NCBI GenBank assembly: GCA_045617625.1 | Contig: JAZLJA010000045.1 | Coordinates: 1-58,532 of the forward strand | DNA from: Firm-04 sp045617625 | Lineage (GTDB): Bacteria; Bacillota; Clostridia; Oscillospirales; Ruminococcaceae | DNA: 58,532 nt | Direction of reading: 5' to 3' | Shown here: piece after piece, positions 32,856-40,756 of the stretch | How the letters are laid out: the number at the start of each line of letters is the position of its first letter | How positions within the stretch are numbered: the stretch's first letter is position 1 | The notes under the pieces: generated by a model | What the model was told of the DNA's origin: nothing | Seen by the model: only the letters and a program-made list of their open reading frames with translations | Database searches by the model: none | Position numbers and translations under genes: made by a program

Positions 32856-33953
32856 ATGAAACGATCATCACTGCGCGGGATTTTGTGGATGTGCGGCGGT
32901 TCTTTTTCGCTATTCTTTTTACTTATGCTGTTTGCGAACTGCGGTGCAGCTTTGTCTGATATTCTGCGCATGAGAGTTGCGGCTTGCCTTGAAATCATCG
33001 TACCTTCGTTGTTTTCATGTATGGTTATGTCTAATCTGCTGCGAAAAAGCGGTGCGGCTGATGTGATGGGAAAGCTGATCGGTATTCCGATGCGGCGGCT
33101 TGGATGGGACAGTCGGCTTTGCGGTGCGTTTTTGCTTTCACAAATAGCAGGATATCCTGTAGGTGCGTTGATTTTGCACGATATGGTTCGGCGCGGGGAG
33201 CTGTCACGTTCGACGGCGCGGCGGCTGTCACCTGCATTTTTCGGGGGTGGACCGTCTTTTGCGGTGGGATTGGCAGGTGCGCAGCTTTTCGGCAGTGCAG
33301 GCATCGGGTGGATGATCTGGCTGATCGGAGTATTTGCAAACGCGTGTCTTCTTTGGATGCTATGCCACGGAAAAATCACGCAGATACATATAAAACACCA
33401 ATTCCGTTTTCGCATTTCTCCCGATTTGCTGACGGAAAGTGTCGCGGATGCCATGTGTGCACTTTGGGGAATCTGTGGGGTTGTTCTGTTCTTCGGTGTC
33501 GTCGGATTCCTTCTTGATTTTATAGGATTCACGTCGTTTTTTTGTCGTATCTGCATGGCTTTCGGTGCGACGGCGTCTCAGGCATCAAATGGTTTATCGA
33601 CTTTGCTGGATGTAACACAGCTCCCGTCGTTTTGCCGATGCGGTATCGCAGCGGGGGCGGCATTGCCCTGTGCGGCAGGATTTCTTTCGTTTGGCGGGGT
33701 GTGCGTGATGATACAGTGTGCGGCTTTGGGCGGCGATGCCGTTTCCCTGCCGAGACTGTTTTTTTGTCGCTTTTTTATCGGAATTCTGACTGCGATTCTT
33801 ACAGCGATTTTTGTTCCACTCGTTTTCAAAAATGATGTATCTTCTGTATTTCTGACATATCAGCCACGCATTTCTGTCCTGTCTCCCATCGCATCCGTAC
33901 TCATTTTTTTGACCGGATTTCCGATTCTTCTAAAAAAAGACTGGACAAAATAA
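32856..33953 (+). CDS. ylbJ: YlbJ-like sporulation membrane protein
   Basis: A 365-residue polytopic protein with nucleoside-recognition (Gate) features, for example SLFSCMVMSNLLRKSG and FLLSQIAGYPVGALI, then SPAFFGGGPSFAVG. This pattern fits YlbJ, a sporulation membrane protein with about eight helices. AAGGGG lies upstream of the ATG at 32856. Assignment rests on pattern only. Confidence 0.75.
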   Translation: MKRSSLRGILWMCGGSFSLFFLLMLFANCGAALSDILRMRVAACLEIIVPSLFSCMVMSNLLRKSGAADVMGKLIGIPMRRLGWDSRLCGAFLLSQIAGYPVGALILHDMVRRGELSRSTARRLSPAFFGGGPSFAVGLAGAQLFGSAGIGWMIWLIGVFANACLLWMLCHGKITQIHIKHQFRFRISPDLLTESVADAMCALWGICGVVLFFGVVGFLLDFIGFTSFFCRICMAFGATASQASNGLSTLLDVTQLPSFCRCGIAAGAALPCAAGFLSFGGVCVMIQCAALGGDAVSLPRLFFCRFFIGILTAILTAIFVPLVFKNDVSSVFLTYQPRISVLSPIASVLIFLTGFPILLKKDWTK

Positions 33954-33970
33954 AAAAATTGTGTTATAAT
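33942..33970 (+). promoter_or_regulatory. Promoter of the gene at 33999
   Basis: TGGACA (33942-33947), a 17-bp spacer and TATAAT (33965-33970), overlapping the end of the ylbJ-like gene. Confidence 0.75.
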
Positions 33971-33998
33971 GAAGAAAACTTCTGTTGAGGTGATCTTT

Positions 33999-34541
33999 AT
34001 GGGACTTTTTGATTTGTTTTCCAAAGGCGGCAAATATTTTGGCAAAGCGATTGAGCCCAGATGCGAATATTGTGAATCGGGCAAACGCGCCAGCAACGGC
34101 GATAAGGTTCTCTGTTCCAAAAAGGGGCTTGTAGATGCGGGATATCATTGCCCGAAGTTTGTATATTCACCGCTCAAGCGCATTCCGGTGAAGCAGATGA
34201 AAATGGTCGGCTTCCTTGAGGGCGATTACGACGAGAAGAATTTCGACGAAATGCCCGAGAAAAAGCCGAGTGAAGAATCTGCACCTGCTGCGGAAACACC
34301 CGCAGCCACTGAGACGCCTGCACCTGTGGAAGAATCCGCACCTGTCGAGACACCTGCCGAGGCGGCGGATGCGGCTGCACCGGCTGAGGAGACGTCTCCT
34401 GCGCCTGTGCCTGCACCTGTTGTCAGCGATGATCTGGCGGCTTTGGCTGCGGCTGCGGATGCTGTCGGGGAATATGCGGCGGATGAAGCAGATGCGCCCG
34501 AACCTGATGCACCTGAAGCTGCTGCACTTTCGGATATGTAA
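33999..34541 (+). CDS. Cys-motif protein with Ala/Pro/Glu-rich tail, unknown
   Basis: A 180-residue cytoplasmic protein. Residues 1-75 form a compact domain with CEYC, one Cys in LCSKKG and one in YHCPKF, spaced like a small metal-binding knuckle. The rest is a low-complexity acidic tail of Ala, Pro, Glu and Thr. The ATG at 33999 follows GAGGTGATC. I know no function. Confidence 0.7.
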   Translation: MGLFDLFSKGGKYFGKAIEPRCEYCESGKRASNGDKVLCSKKGLVDAGYHCPKFVYSPLKRIPVKQMKMVGFLEGDYDEKNFDEMPEKKPSEESAPAAETPAATETPAPVEESAPVETPAEAADAAAPAEETSPAPVPAPVVSDDLAALAAAADAVGEYAADEADAPEPDAPEAAALSDM

Positions 34542-34546
34542 AAATG

Positions 34547-34584
34547 AAACCTGCGAATCGAATGGATCGGTTCGCAGGTTTTTT
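34547..34584. terminator. Bidirectional terminator
   Basis: AAACCTGCGAA and TTCGCAGGTTT are perfect arms with TTTTTTG after them on the plus strand. It lies between convergent genes. Confidence 0.85.
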
Positions 34585-34595
34585 GTTTGTGCGGA

Positions 34596-35102
34596 TTATT
34601 GATTTTCGTAAGCGGCGATGATCTCACCGATGTATAATTTATGGACTGCATCATTTGCATAGAACGTATCTGCGATGTTTTGCGGAAGATCAGCGGGATT
34701 CATGTCGGCGGCAAACTGCTTTTTGCAGACGAGCACGAGTTTTGCCTCCTCGAATCCCACACCGCCGTCGAGGGTGGTGGGGTGCAGGCCTGTTTCCTTG
34801 ACTTTGTCGCAGGCTCTGCCCGAGTTTGCACCGCAGAATTTCAGCGCGTCACGCTGCGATTCAGGGAAAAACGAGAGCGTGAACGTGTCCTGTTCCTCCA
34901 TGAAACCGTAGGTGTGGCGGGAATGCCGCACATAGCAGGTGACAGCGGGACGATTCCAGAGAATGCCCATCTGCCCCCATGATGCCGTCATGAAATTGAA
35001 GCCCTGCTCCTTTGTGCCTGCGGTGAGCAAAAACCAGTCTTTGCCGATTGCCGCAAAGGGATTGCCCTGCCAGTTTTGGATATTGATCTTTTGAAGTGCC
35101 AT
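34596..35102 (-). CDS. Flavin reductase-like protein
   Basis: A 168-residue protein of the flavin reductase-like FMN-binding family. It has FNFMTASWGQMGILW and a stretch around AVTCYVRHSRHT. AAGGAGG lies before the ATG at 35102. The electron partner is unknown. Confidence 0.82.
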   Translation of the reverse strand: MALQKINIQNWQGNPFAAIGKDWFLLTAGTKEQGFNFMTASWGQMGILWNRPAVTCYVRHSRHTYGFMEEQDTFTLSFFPESQRDALKFCGANSGRACDKVKETGLHPTTLDGGVGFEEAKLVLVCKKQFAADMNPADLPQNIADTFYANDAVHKLYIGEIIAAYENQ

Positions 35103-35142
35103 GATATGATTCCTCCTTGATTTTATTGTAAATGCTGAAAAA

Positions 35143-35904
35143 TCAGCTTGTCTGACGATTTTGCAGCCGCAGTTTGTCGGTGATCAGCGCGATGAATTCG
35201 GAGTTGGTGGGCTTGCCTTTGCAGGTGTTCACGGTGTATCCGAAAAAGGCGTTGAGGGTGTCGAGATTGCCTCTGTCCCACGCGATCTCAATGGCGTGCC
35301 GAATTGCACGCTCCACGCGGGATGGGGTTGTCTCAAACTGCGCTGCCACGCGGGGATAGAGTTGTTTTGTGACGCTTTCGAGCAGTTCGGGATCGTGATA
35401 TGCGCTGATGATGGATGCCCGCAGATAGTGGTATCCTTTGATGTGTGCGGGCACGCCGAGCTGGTGAATGATGTCCGTGATGGTGACTGCCAGATCCTGT
35501 CCCTGTCTGGTGGTGAAGCTGCCGAGCGGCTGTTTGTTGGTCAGCAGTGCGATGCGTTCTCCAAGCACCTGAAGATCGAAGGGCTTGAGCATGAAATAAG
35601 CCGCGCCGTTTTCCATCACCTGCTGCTCCACGAAGCTGTTGTCGTAGGCAGATGTGACAATGAATGCGGGGCGTTTTCCGCCGCCCGCGCCTGCTTTTTT
35701 CATCAGTTCGATGGCGTCCATATGGGGCAGCACTGCGTCCACGACCACCACATCGGGGGTGTCCTTACGGATGGATTCTAAAACGGTGTTTCCGTTTTTC
35801 GGGCGGGTGTATGCATACATCCCTTGTGAACGGAGCATACTTGCGCAAGATACTCCATATTCTGCGGTGTCGTCTCCAATCAATACTTTGACTTGCTTTT
35901 GCAT
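35143..35904 (-). CDS. spo0A: Sporulation master regulator Spo0A
   Basis: A 253-residue response regulator. The receiver has the acidic pair DD at 11-12, phospho-acceptor Asp in VVVDAVLPHMDA (about 56), and the Thr/Lys of VTSAYD and MLKPFD. The C-terminal DNA-binding domain carries the Spo0A signature TDIIHQLGVPAHIKGYHYLR and SRVERAIRHAIEIAWDRG. It controls entry to sporulation and stationary phase. Confidence 0.96.
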   Translation of the reverse strand: MQKQVKVLIGDDTAEYGVSCASMLRSQGMYAYTRPKNGNTVLESIRKDTPDVVVVDAVLPHMDAIELMKKAGAGGGKRPAFIVTSAYDNSFVEQQVMENGAAYFMLKPFDLQVLGERIALLTNKQPLGSFTTRQGQDLAVTITDIIHQLGVPAHIKGYHYLRASIISAYHDPELLESVTKQLYPRVAAQFETTPSRVERAIRHAIEIAWDRGNLDTLNAFFGYTVNTCKGKPTNSEFIALITDKLRLQNRQTS

Positions 35905-35990
35905 GGTTTTACCTCCTTGTGCATTGTATCTCTATTTTAGCACGGGGCACTTTGATTTGCAAGAGCGAAGAATCACGGAAAACGACTACT

Positions 35991-36000
35991 TTTGTCGAAA
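35991..36000. promoter_or_regulatory. Candidate Spo0A box
   Basis: TTTGTCGAAA contains the core TGTCGAA (35993-35999) of the Bacillus 0A box. It lies 89 bp upstream of the spo0A start, which suggests autoregulation. The rest of 35905-36174 holds no gene. Confidence 0.5.
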
Positions 36001-36174
36001 ATATAACAAATGTGGCGGATACATGAAACAGACGTATCAGCGTATATTATATCGGAAATGTGCCGCGAAGATTATCGAACCGCAACTTTTTCTGACGATT
36101 CATTGCGCATCCTGTCGATGCTTGGGTCAGCCGTTTTTGAGGGTGTCGTTTTCGGCGGCGGTATCTGCTGTGGT

Positions 36175-36633
36175 TTATTGTTGCTGCTGCGATTTCCGCA
36201 GGGCAATTTCGTCATGTGAGAAGAATTTTGTCAGGGCAAGCAGAAGCAAAAGTGCTGCGGGGATGATATTAACGGACAGAAGCGAGTTCCAAATGTTTGC
36301 GATGCTGATATCGGTATGCTGGAAACCATATATCGTCCTGATCCAGCCTTCTTTCTCTGCAATCTGCACGGCGCGGTTTGCGATCACTGTTGTGCCGAGA
36401 TAACAAATCACCGCGAGGGCGGCGGAAACAAGATGTTTTCGCAGAAAATACAGGATAATCGCGATCAGGGTGCCAAGCAAACAGCCGATCATGGCAAATC
36501 CGAAGACAGCAAATTCATCGCCGTATTCTGTACAGCTTTTGATCCAGTCGAGTGCGATGCCTGACGAGAGAAACAAAGAAAAGCAGAGAAAAGAGAGCAG
36601 CATCAGCACTTCTCCGATTGTGCGTGGTTTCAT
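36175..36633 (-). CDS. Membrane protein of unknown function
   Basis: A 152-residue protein with about four hydrophobic helices (for example VLMLLSFLCFSLFLSSGIAL and IIPAALLLLLALTKFF) and a short charged C-terminus ending in four Gln. AAAGG precedes the ATG at 36633. It lies between spo0A and spoIVB, which hints at a sporulation-time role, but nothing more can be said. Confidence 0.65.
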   Translation of the reverse strand: MKPRTIGEVLMLLSFLCFSLFLSSGIALDWIKSCTEYGDEFAVFGFAMIGCLLGTLIAIILYFLRKHLVSAALAVICYLGTTVIANRAVQIAEKEGWIRTIYGFQHTDISIANIWNSLLSVNIIPAALLLLLALTKFFSHDEIALRKSQQQQ

Positions 36634-36833
36634 GGGTTATTCGTACCTTTCGTTTGGAATGATAATGAAATATTGCAGGAACATCATGCCAAATCAGAAC
36701 GAATTTCAACGCATCTGCGCGATTTGGCGCGGCTGCCCTGAAATTTTGCATGCCTTTGGCTGATTATCCGCTGCGAATCGCGGCAATGCTAATTCCGTGC
36801 GGAGCAAAACGCGCCGCAAAGGAGAGAATTGCT

Positions 36834-38057
36834 ATGCTACAAAAGCAAAAATTGAGAAAAATATCTGTGCGTGCGGGAATTGCGTGTATCGCATTGGCGG
36901 CGGCACTGTGGTGTTCGGCAGGATGGTGTGCCGCACAGCTCCCGTCGCATTATTATCTGGAGGCTGATCGTCCGCTCCATATTTCGGCAGCATTGCCCGT
37001 CACGGTTTCGAGCGCATCTGCAACGATTCCGTCGGTGCAGGAGGCGCAGGTCAAGCTGTTTGGGGTGCTGCCCGTCAAAACCGTTTCGTTGACGACGATG
37101 GAGCCTGCTGAAGTGATGGTTGGCGGCGAACCGTTCGGCATTCGGATGCTGATGGCGGGAGCGATGGTGGTATCGCTTGGCGATGTGACGACGCTTGGCG
37201 GTATGCGATGTCCTGCCGCAGAGGCGGGCATTGCCGTCGGGGATGTGATTCAGGCAGTGGACGGCGAGCAGATATCGGGCAATGCGGATTTGCAGGCGGC
37301 GGTATCTGAAAGCGGCGGGCAGGCGGTTTCCGTGACCTTTCTGCGCGATGGCTTGCGGCAGACAGTATCGGTGACACCTGCGTTTTCGAGCGTTCACGGA
37401 TGCTATCAGACAGGAATGTGGGTGCGTGACAGCACGGCGGGCATCGGCACGGTGACGTACTATCTTCCTGCGGAAAACGGCAATCTGCGATTTGCAGGGC
37501 TTGGGCATCCCGTGTGCGACCCCGACACCGGTGAACAAATTCCGCTTGCGTCGGGCGAAGTGCTGCGTGCAGTCGTCACCGATGTGCTTGCCGGCAGTGC
37601 AGGCAGGGCGGGCGAGCTGCGCGGACGATATGACACAAAAACCGCAATGGGCACGCTGTTATCCAACACTGCGAGCGGCGTGTTCGGCATTTTGCATGAG
37701 CAGCCGCATTCTGCGCGGCCGACGATGCCGCTTGGCTATCAGCAGGATGTGCGTTTGGGCGAGGCGGAGATCTATACCACAGTGATGGGCGATATTCCGT
37801 CGGCATATACCGTAGAGATCGAGGAAATTCACGGCAATGCGGCGGGAATGCGCAATCTTGTGGTGCATATCACGGATGCGGATCTGCTTGCGAAAAGCGG
37901 GGGCATCGTGCAGGGCATGAGCGGCAGTCCCATCGTGCAAAACGGACGTTTGGTGGGGGCGGTCACGCATGTTTTTGTCCGCGACCCTACGCGCGGCTAC
38001 GGCATTCTTGCAGAAAACATGTATGCGCAGACGGTGGCAGAAATGTCCGCAGAATAG
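36834..38057 (+). CDS. spoIVB: SpoIVB peptidase
   Basis: A 407-residue exported serine protease with an N-terminal anchor, a PDZ domain (about 105-185; stretch AAEAGIAVGDVIQAVDGEQI) and an SA-type protease domain. The catalytic His is in GLGHPVCD and the Ser in GMSGSPIVQNGRLVGAVTHV. In Bacillus it triggers sigma-K activation through SpoIVFA. The ATG at 36834 follows AAAGGAGAG; an upstream start at 36750 would spoil the N-terminal anchor. Confidence 0.93.
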   Translation: MLQKQKLRKISVRAGIACIALAAALWCSAGWCAAQLPSHYYLEADRPLHISAALPVTVSSASATIPSVQEAQVKLFGVLPVKTVSLTTMEPAEVMVGGEPFGIRMLMAGAMVVSLGDVTTLGGMRCPAAEAGIAVGDVIQAVDGEQISGNADLQAAVSESGGQAVSVTFLRDGLRQTVSVTPAFSSVHGCYQTGMWVRDSTAGIGTVTYYLPAENGNLRFAGLGHPVCDPDTGEQIPLASGEVLRAVVTDVLAGSAGRAGELRGRYDTKTAMGTLLSNTASGVFGILHEQPHSARPTMPLGYQQDVRLGEAEIYTTVMGDIPSAYTVEIEEIHGNAAGMRNLVVHITDADLLAKSGGIVQGMSGSPIVQNGRLVGAVTHVFVRDPTRGYGILAENMYAQTVAEMSAE

Positions 38058-38060
38058 CGA

Positions 38061-38093
38061 AAAGGGGACGCTTCGTAGGAAACGTCCCTTTTT
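38061..38093 (+). terminator. Terminator of spoIVB
   Basis: AAAGGGGACG and CGTCCCTTTTT form a stem directly after the stop, with five T. Confidence 0.85.
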
Positions 38094-38123
38094 CTGATTA
38101 CATCATATCAATTCGTGCGGTAA

Positions 38124-38396
38124 TTAGCGGCTTTCGTCGCTGAAACCGCTGTCAACAAGCTCAACCAGAGCGGCAACGGCCTGCTCCTCATCGGTACCGT
38201 CCGCGATGATGCGGATTGCGGTGCCGCCGACGATTCCCAGCGAAAGGATACCCAAAAGGCTCTTTGCGTTGACACGGCGTTCTTCCTTTTCGATCCAGAT
38301 CGCAGAGCGGAACTCATTTGCTTTCTGGATGAAGAAGGTTGCAGGGCGTGCGTGCAGACCCACCTGATTCTGAACCATGACATCTTTGATACACAT
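38124..38396 (-). CDS. ptsH: HPr family phosphocarrier protein
   Basis: A 90-residue HPr-like protein. The phospho-His motif VGLHARPATFFIQKA and the regulatory Ser region AKSLLGILSLG are both present, so it could serve in PTS transport and in HPr kinase signalling. The ATG at 38396 follows AAAGGAGAG; longer frames upstream are not protein-like. No other PTS genes are in the window. Confidence 0.88.
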   Translation of the reverse strand: MCIKDVMVQNQVGLHARPATFFIQKANEFRSAIWIEKEERRVNAKSLLGILSLGIVGGTAIRIIADGTDEEQAVAALVELVDSGFSDESR

Positions 38397-38814
38397 AATT
38401 TTCTCTCCTTTATGATTTGACCCAATCTGGTTATGAAAGCGACTTCGTCGGTGCAATACGATGAAAGCAGGTACCACACAGAAAAAAATTCGCTGCGAAT
38501 GCAAAAAACGGCACGAATCGGTTGAAAAACCGAGCCCGAACAATCGTTTTGGGATGTAAACGCAGGGGAGTACAGCTTGCGACGAAGCTTATGATATTAT
38601 TATACAGAGAATTTTTTGTTCCGTCAATCTCTTTTATCCACAAAAGCGGTGAATTGTCCGAAATTTCTGCGGATTGCTACATTCAGACAAAGGGAACTCG
38701 GCTTGGTTTGGATATATTCACGAAAGATTTTCGGCTTTTTCTGTTGAAAGCCATTGTTGAAAGCCTATAGTTTTCAACATTCAATTTTGTTCAAACCAAA
38801 CAGAGAAAATGACT
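38397..38814. other. Intergenic region between trmD and ptsH
   Basis: This 418-bp gap shows no gene. Near its right end TGTTGAAAG occurs twice and TTTTCAACA once (38745-38780), the same core as the cluster at 22668-23007. It should contain the ptsH promoter. Confidence 0.4.
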
Positions 38815-39510
38815 TTACTTATCCTTTGACCAATTTGCCCATAAGTCGGGACGGCGTTCTTTTGTGATGCGGATACTTTCCTCCTGCCGCCACGCCGCGA
38901 TGTTTTTGTGATGTCCGGTGAGCAGCACAGGCGGCACCGCTTCCCCCTCCCAGATTTCCGGGCGCGTATATTGCGGGTATTCGAGCAGACCTGCATAGTG
39001 GCTTTCCTCGGTGTAGGCATCGGGTGAGGGCAGAACGTTCTCACACATTCTGGCGATTGCATCGGTGAGGATCAGCGCAGGCAGTTCACCGCCCGTCACG
39101 ACATAATCGCCGATGGAAATTTCCTCGTCCACGATTTTGTCCAGCACACGCTGGTCGATGCCCTCATAATGTCCGCAAAGCAGGAAAATCCGCGGCATTT
39201 CAGCAAGTTCGCGCACGCGCTGCTGCGTGAGTGTTCTGCCTTTCGGTGACAGATATATCGTATGCGTGGGCAGCTCGGATTGTGCCGTGACAGCTTTCCA
39301 GCAATCAAACACGGGCTGCGCCTGCATGACCATGCCCATGCCGCCGCCGAACGGTGAGTCATCGACACGGTTGTGCTTGTCGGTGGTATAATCGCGGATC
39401 TGGTGGCAGTTGACGGTGATGGCACCCTTTGTCCGCGCCCTGCCGATGATACTGGTGGACAGCACGGCTTCGCACATTTCGGGGAACAGTGTTGCAATTT
39501 CAATCTGCAT
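38815..39510 (-). CDS. trmD: tRNA (guanine37-N1)-methyltransferase
   Basis: A 231-residue SPOUT-class enzyme that makes m1G37. Typical stretches: DDSPFGGGMGMVMQ, LCGHYEGIDQRV and EEISIGDYVVTGGELPAL. The C-terminus has the usual TGHHKNI region. The ATG at 39510 overlaps the rimM end by 11 bp; an in-frame TTG two codons upstream is less likely. Confidence 0.96.
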   Translation of the reverse strand: MQIEIATLFPEMCEAVLSTSIIGRARTKGAITVNCHQIRDYTTDKHNRVDDSPFGGGMGMVMQAQPVFDCWKAVTAQSELPTHTIYLSPKGRTLTQQRVRELAEMPRIFLLCGHYEGIDQRVLDKIVDEEISIGDYVVTGGELPALILTDAIARMCENVLPSPDAYTEESHYAGLLEYPQYTRPEIWEGEAVPPVLLTGHHKNIAAWRQEESIRITKERRPDLWANWSKDK

Positions 39511-40015
39511 CGTCAAACAACCCTTTCAGCGGTCGGATGGTAATACGGTCGGCGTCCAGATCGACGTTCAGCACCACATCGGGAATGACGGGAACAAGCA
39601 GTTCCTTGCCCTCTGCTGTTTTGACCGTATATACGTCATTTGCGCCGGTTTGCAGCACATCGGTGAGTTTGCCGTATTCATGACCGTCATCGGCATCGAC
39701 AACCGCCGCCCCAATCAGATCCTGAATAAAATAGGTGTCGTCGTCGAGTTCGACGTCTTCGCGGTTCATGAACAGAACCGTGCCGCGGAGGGCTTCCGCC
39801 TGTTCAGGGGTATCGACACCCTCCAGCTTCAGCAAAACCATATTTTTCTGCACGGCAGCTTTCGTGATGTTGACAGGTGTGTGCAGTTTTCCGCGATAGA
39901 GCGTATCAAATTCGCAGAGAAACGCGGGGTCATCGCACCACGGCTGCACTTTCACGGTGCCGTTCAATCCGTGAATGCTGACGATTTTTCCGATTTCGAG
40001 ATATTGTTTTTTCAT
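39500..40015 (-). CDS. rimM: Ribosome maturation factor RimM
   Basis: A 171-residue 30S assembly factor with an N-terminal beta-barrel (IGKIVSIHGLNGTVKVQPW) and a C-terminal PRC barrel (DLIGAAVVDADDGHEYGKL). The ATG at 40015 follows AGGAGA. It is coupled to trmD, as in most bacteria; rpsP is not in the window. Confidence 0.95.
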   Translation of the reverse strand: MKKQYLEIGKIVSIHGLNGTVKVQPWCDDPAFLCEFDTLYRGKLHTPVNITKAAVQKNMVLLKLEGVDTPEQAEALRGTVLFMNREDVELDDDTYFIQDLIGAAVVDADDGHEYGKLTDVLQTGANDVYTVKTAEGKELLVPVIPDVVLNVDLDADRITIRPLKGLFDDAD

Positions 40016-40047
40016 GTGATTCTCCTGTATTTCCGAGCAAATCATGC

Positions 40048-40437
40048 TTATACCGAGTAGAGGTTTGGGTGCGATTTGCGCAGGTGATTTTTCAGCGCAT
40101 CAAACGAAGTTGCACTGATATCATGTTCGAGCTTGCAGGCATCTTCGGCGGCGATTTCTCTCGGCACGCCGATGTCCATGAGCCAATCCGTCAGCACACG
40201 ATGCCGCTCATAGATGCGTTCTGCGACTTCTCTGCCGGTTTCGGTCAGTGTCAGAGTGCCGTCTGCATCCACGTTGATGAACCCACCGTCGCGCAGAATG
40301 CCCATGGCGCGGCTGACACTCGGCTTGGAAACGCTCATTTCGTGTGCAACATCGATCGAGCGGACGGCTTCGCCGTTTTGCCCAAGCACGAGAATCGTTT
40401 CCAGATAATTTTCCCCTGATTCATATAATCCGCTCAT
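40048..40437 (-). CDS. DtxR/MntR-type metal-dependent regulator
   Basis: A 129-residue winged-helix repressor with the family pattern GENYLETILVL, SKPSVSRAMGILRDGGFI and LTETGREVAERIYERHRVL, followed by metal-site residues in ACKLEHDIS. It probably senses Mn(II) or Fe(II). The metal cannot be told from the sequence. No transporter genes are next to it. Confidence 0.88.
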   Translation of the reverse strand: MSGLYESGENYLETILVLGQNGEAVRSIDVAHEMSVSKPSVSRAMGILRDGGFINVDADGTLTLTETGREVAERIYERHRVLTDWLMDIGVPREIAAEDACKLEHDISATSFDALKNHLRKSHPNLYSV

Positions 40438-40580
40438 GGCTGCACTCCTTTGATTTCGTTTCGGTTATTCTAATAGTATAGCAAAAAACGCTTCAAATGT
40501 CAAGATTCCGATGATATCTCCGACTTGACAGCATGAAGGTTATTTGTTTCATCGCAGATACATCTTGGTTGACAAACAGA

Positions 40581-40622
40581 AACGGCGGTCTGTTATTTCA
40601 CAGACCGCCGTTTGTTTTTTTG
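40581..40622 (+). terminator. Orphan terminator-like hairpin
   Basis: AACGGCGGTCTG and CAGACCGCCGTT form a perfect 12-bp stem followed by TGTTTTTTTT on the plus strand. No plus-strand gene precedes it. A TTGACA occurs at 40515-40520 with no clear -10. The remaining part of 40438-40756 shows no gene. Confidence 0.6.
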
Positions 40623-40756
40623 AAGGGGATTGGGGAGAAAGCCTGCGCCGCGCAGTGCTGCTTGTGGCTTTACAGCACTGCGTCATGCGCAAACTGAAAT
40701 TTCAGGTGACATCATCTCATGAAGGTGGGGAATGAGGTGGTCACGAATCGCTGTGA

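Noticed and set aside
36010..36219. Plus-strand frame upstream of spo0A
   Set aside because: No ribosome site and it overlaps the end of the minus-strand membrane gene; no recognisable pattern.
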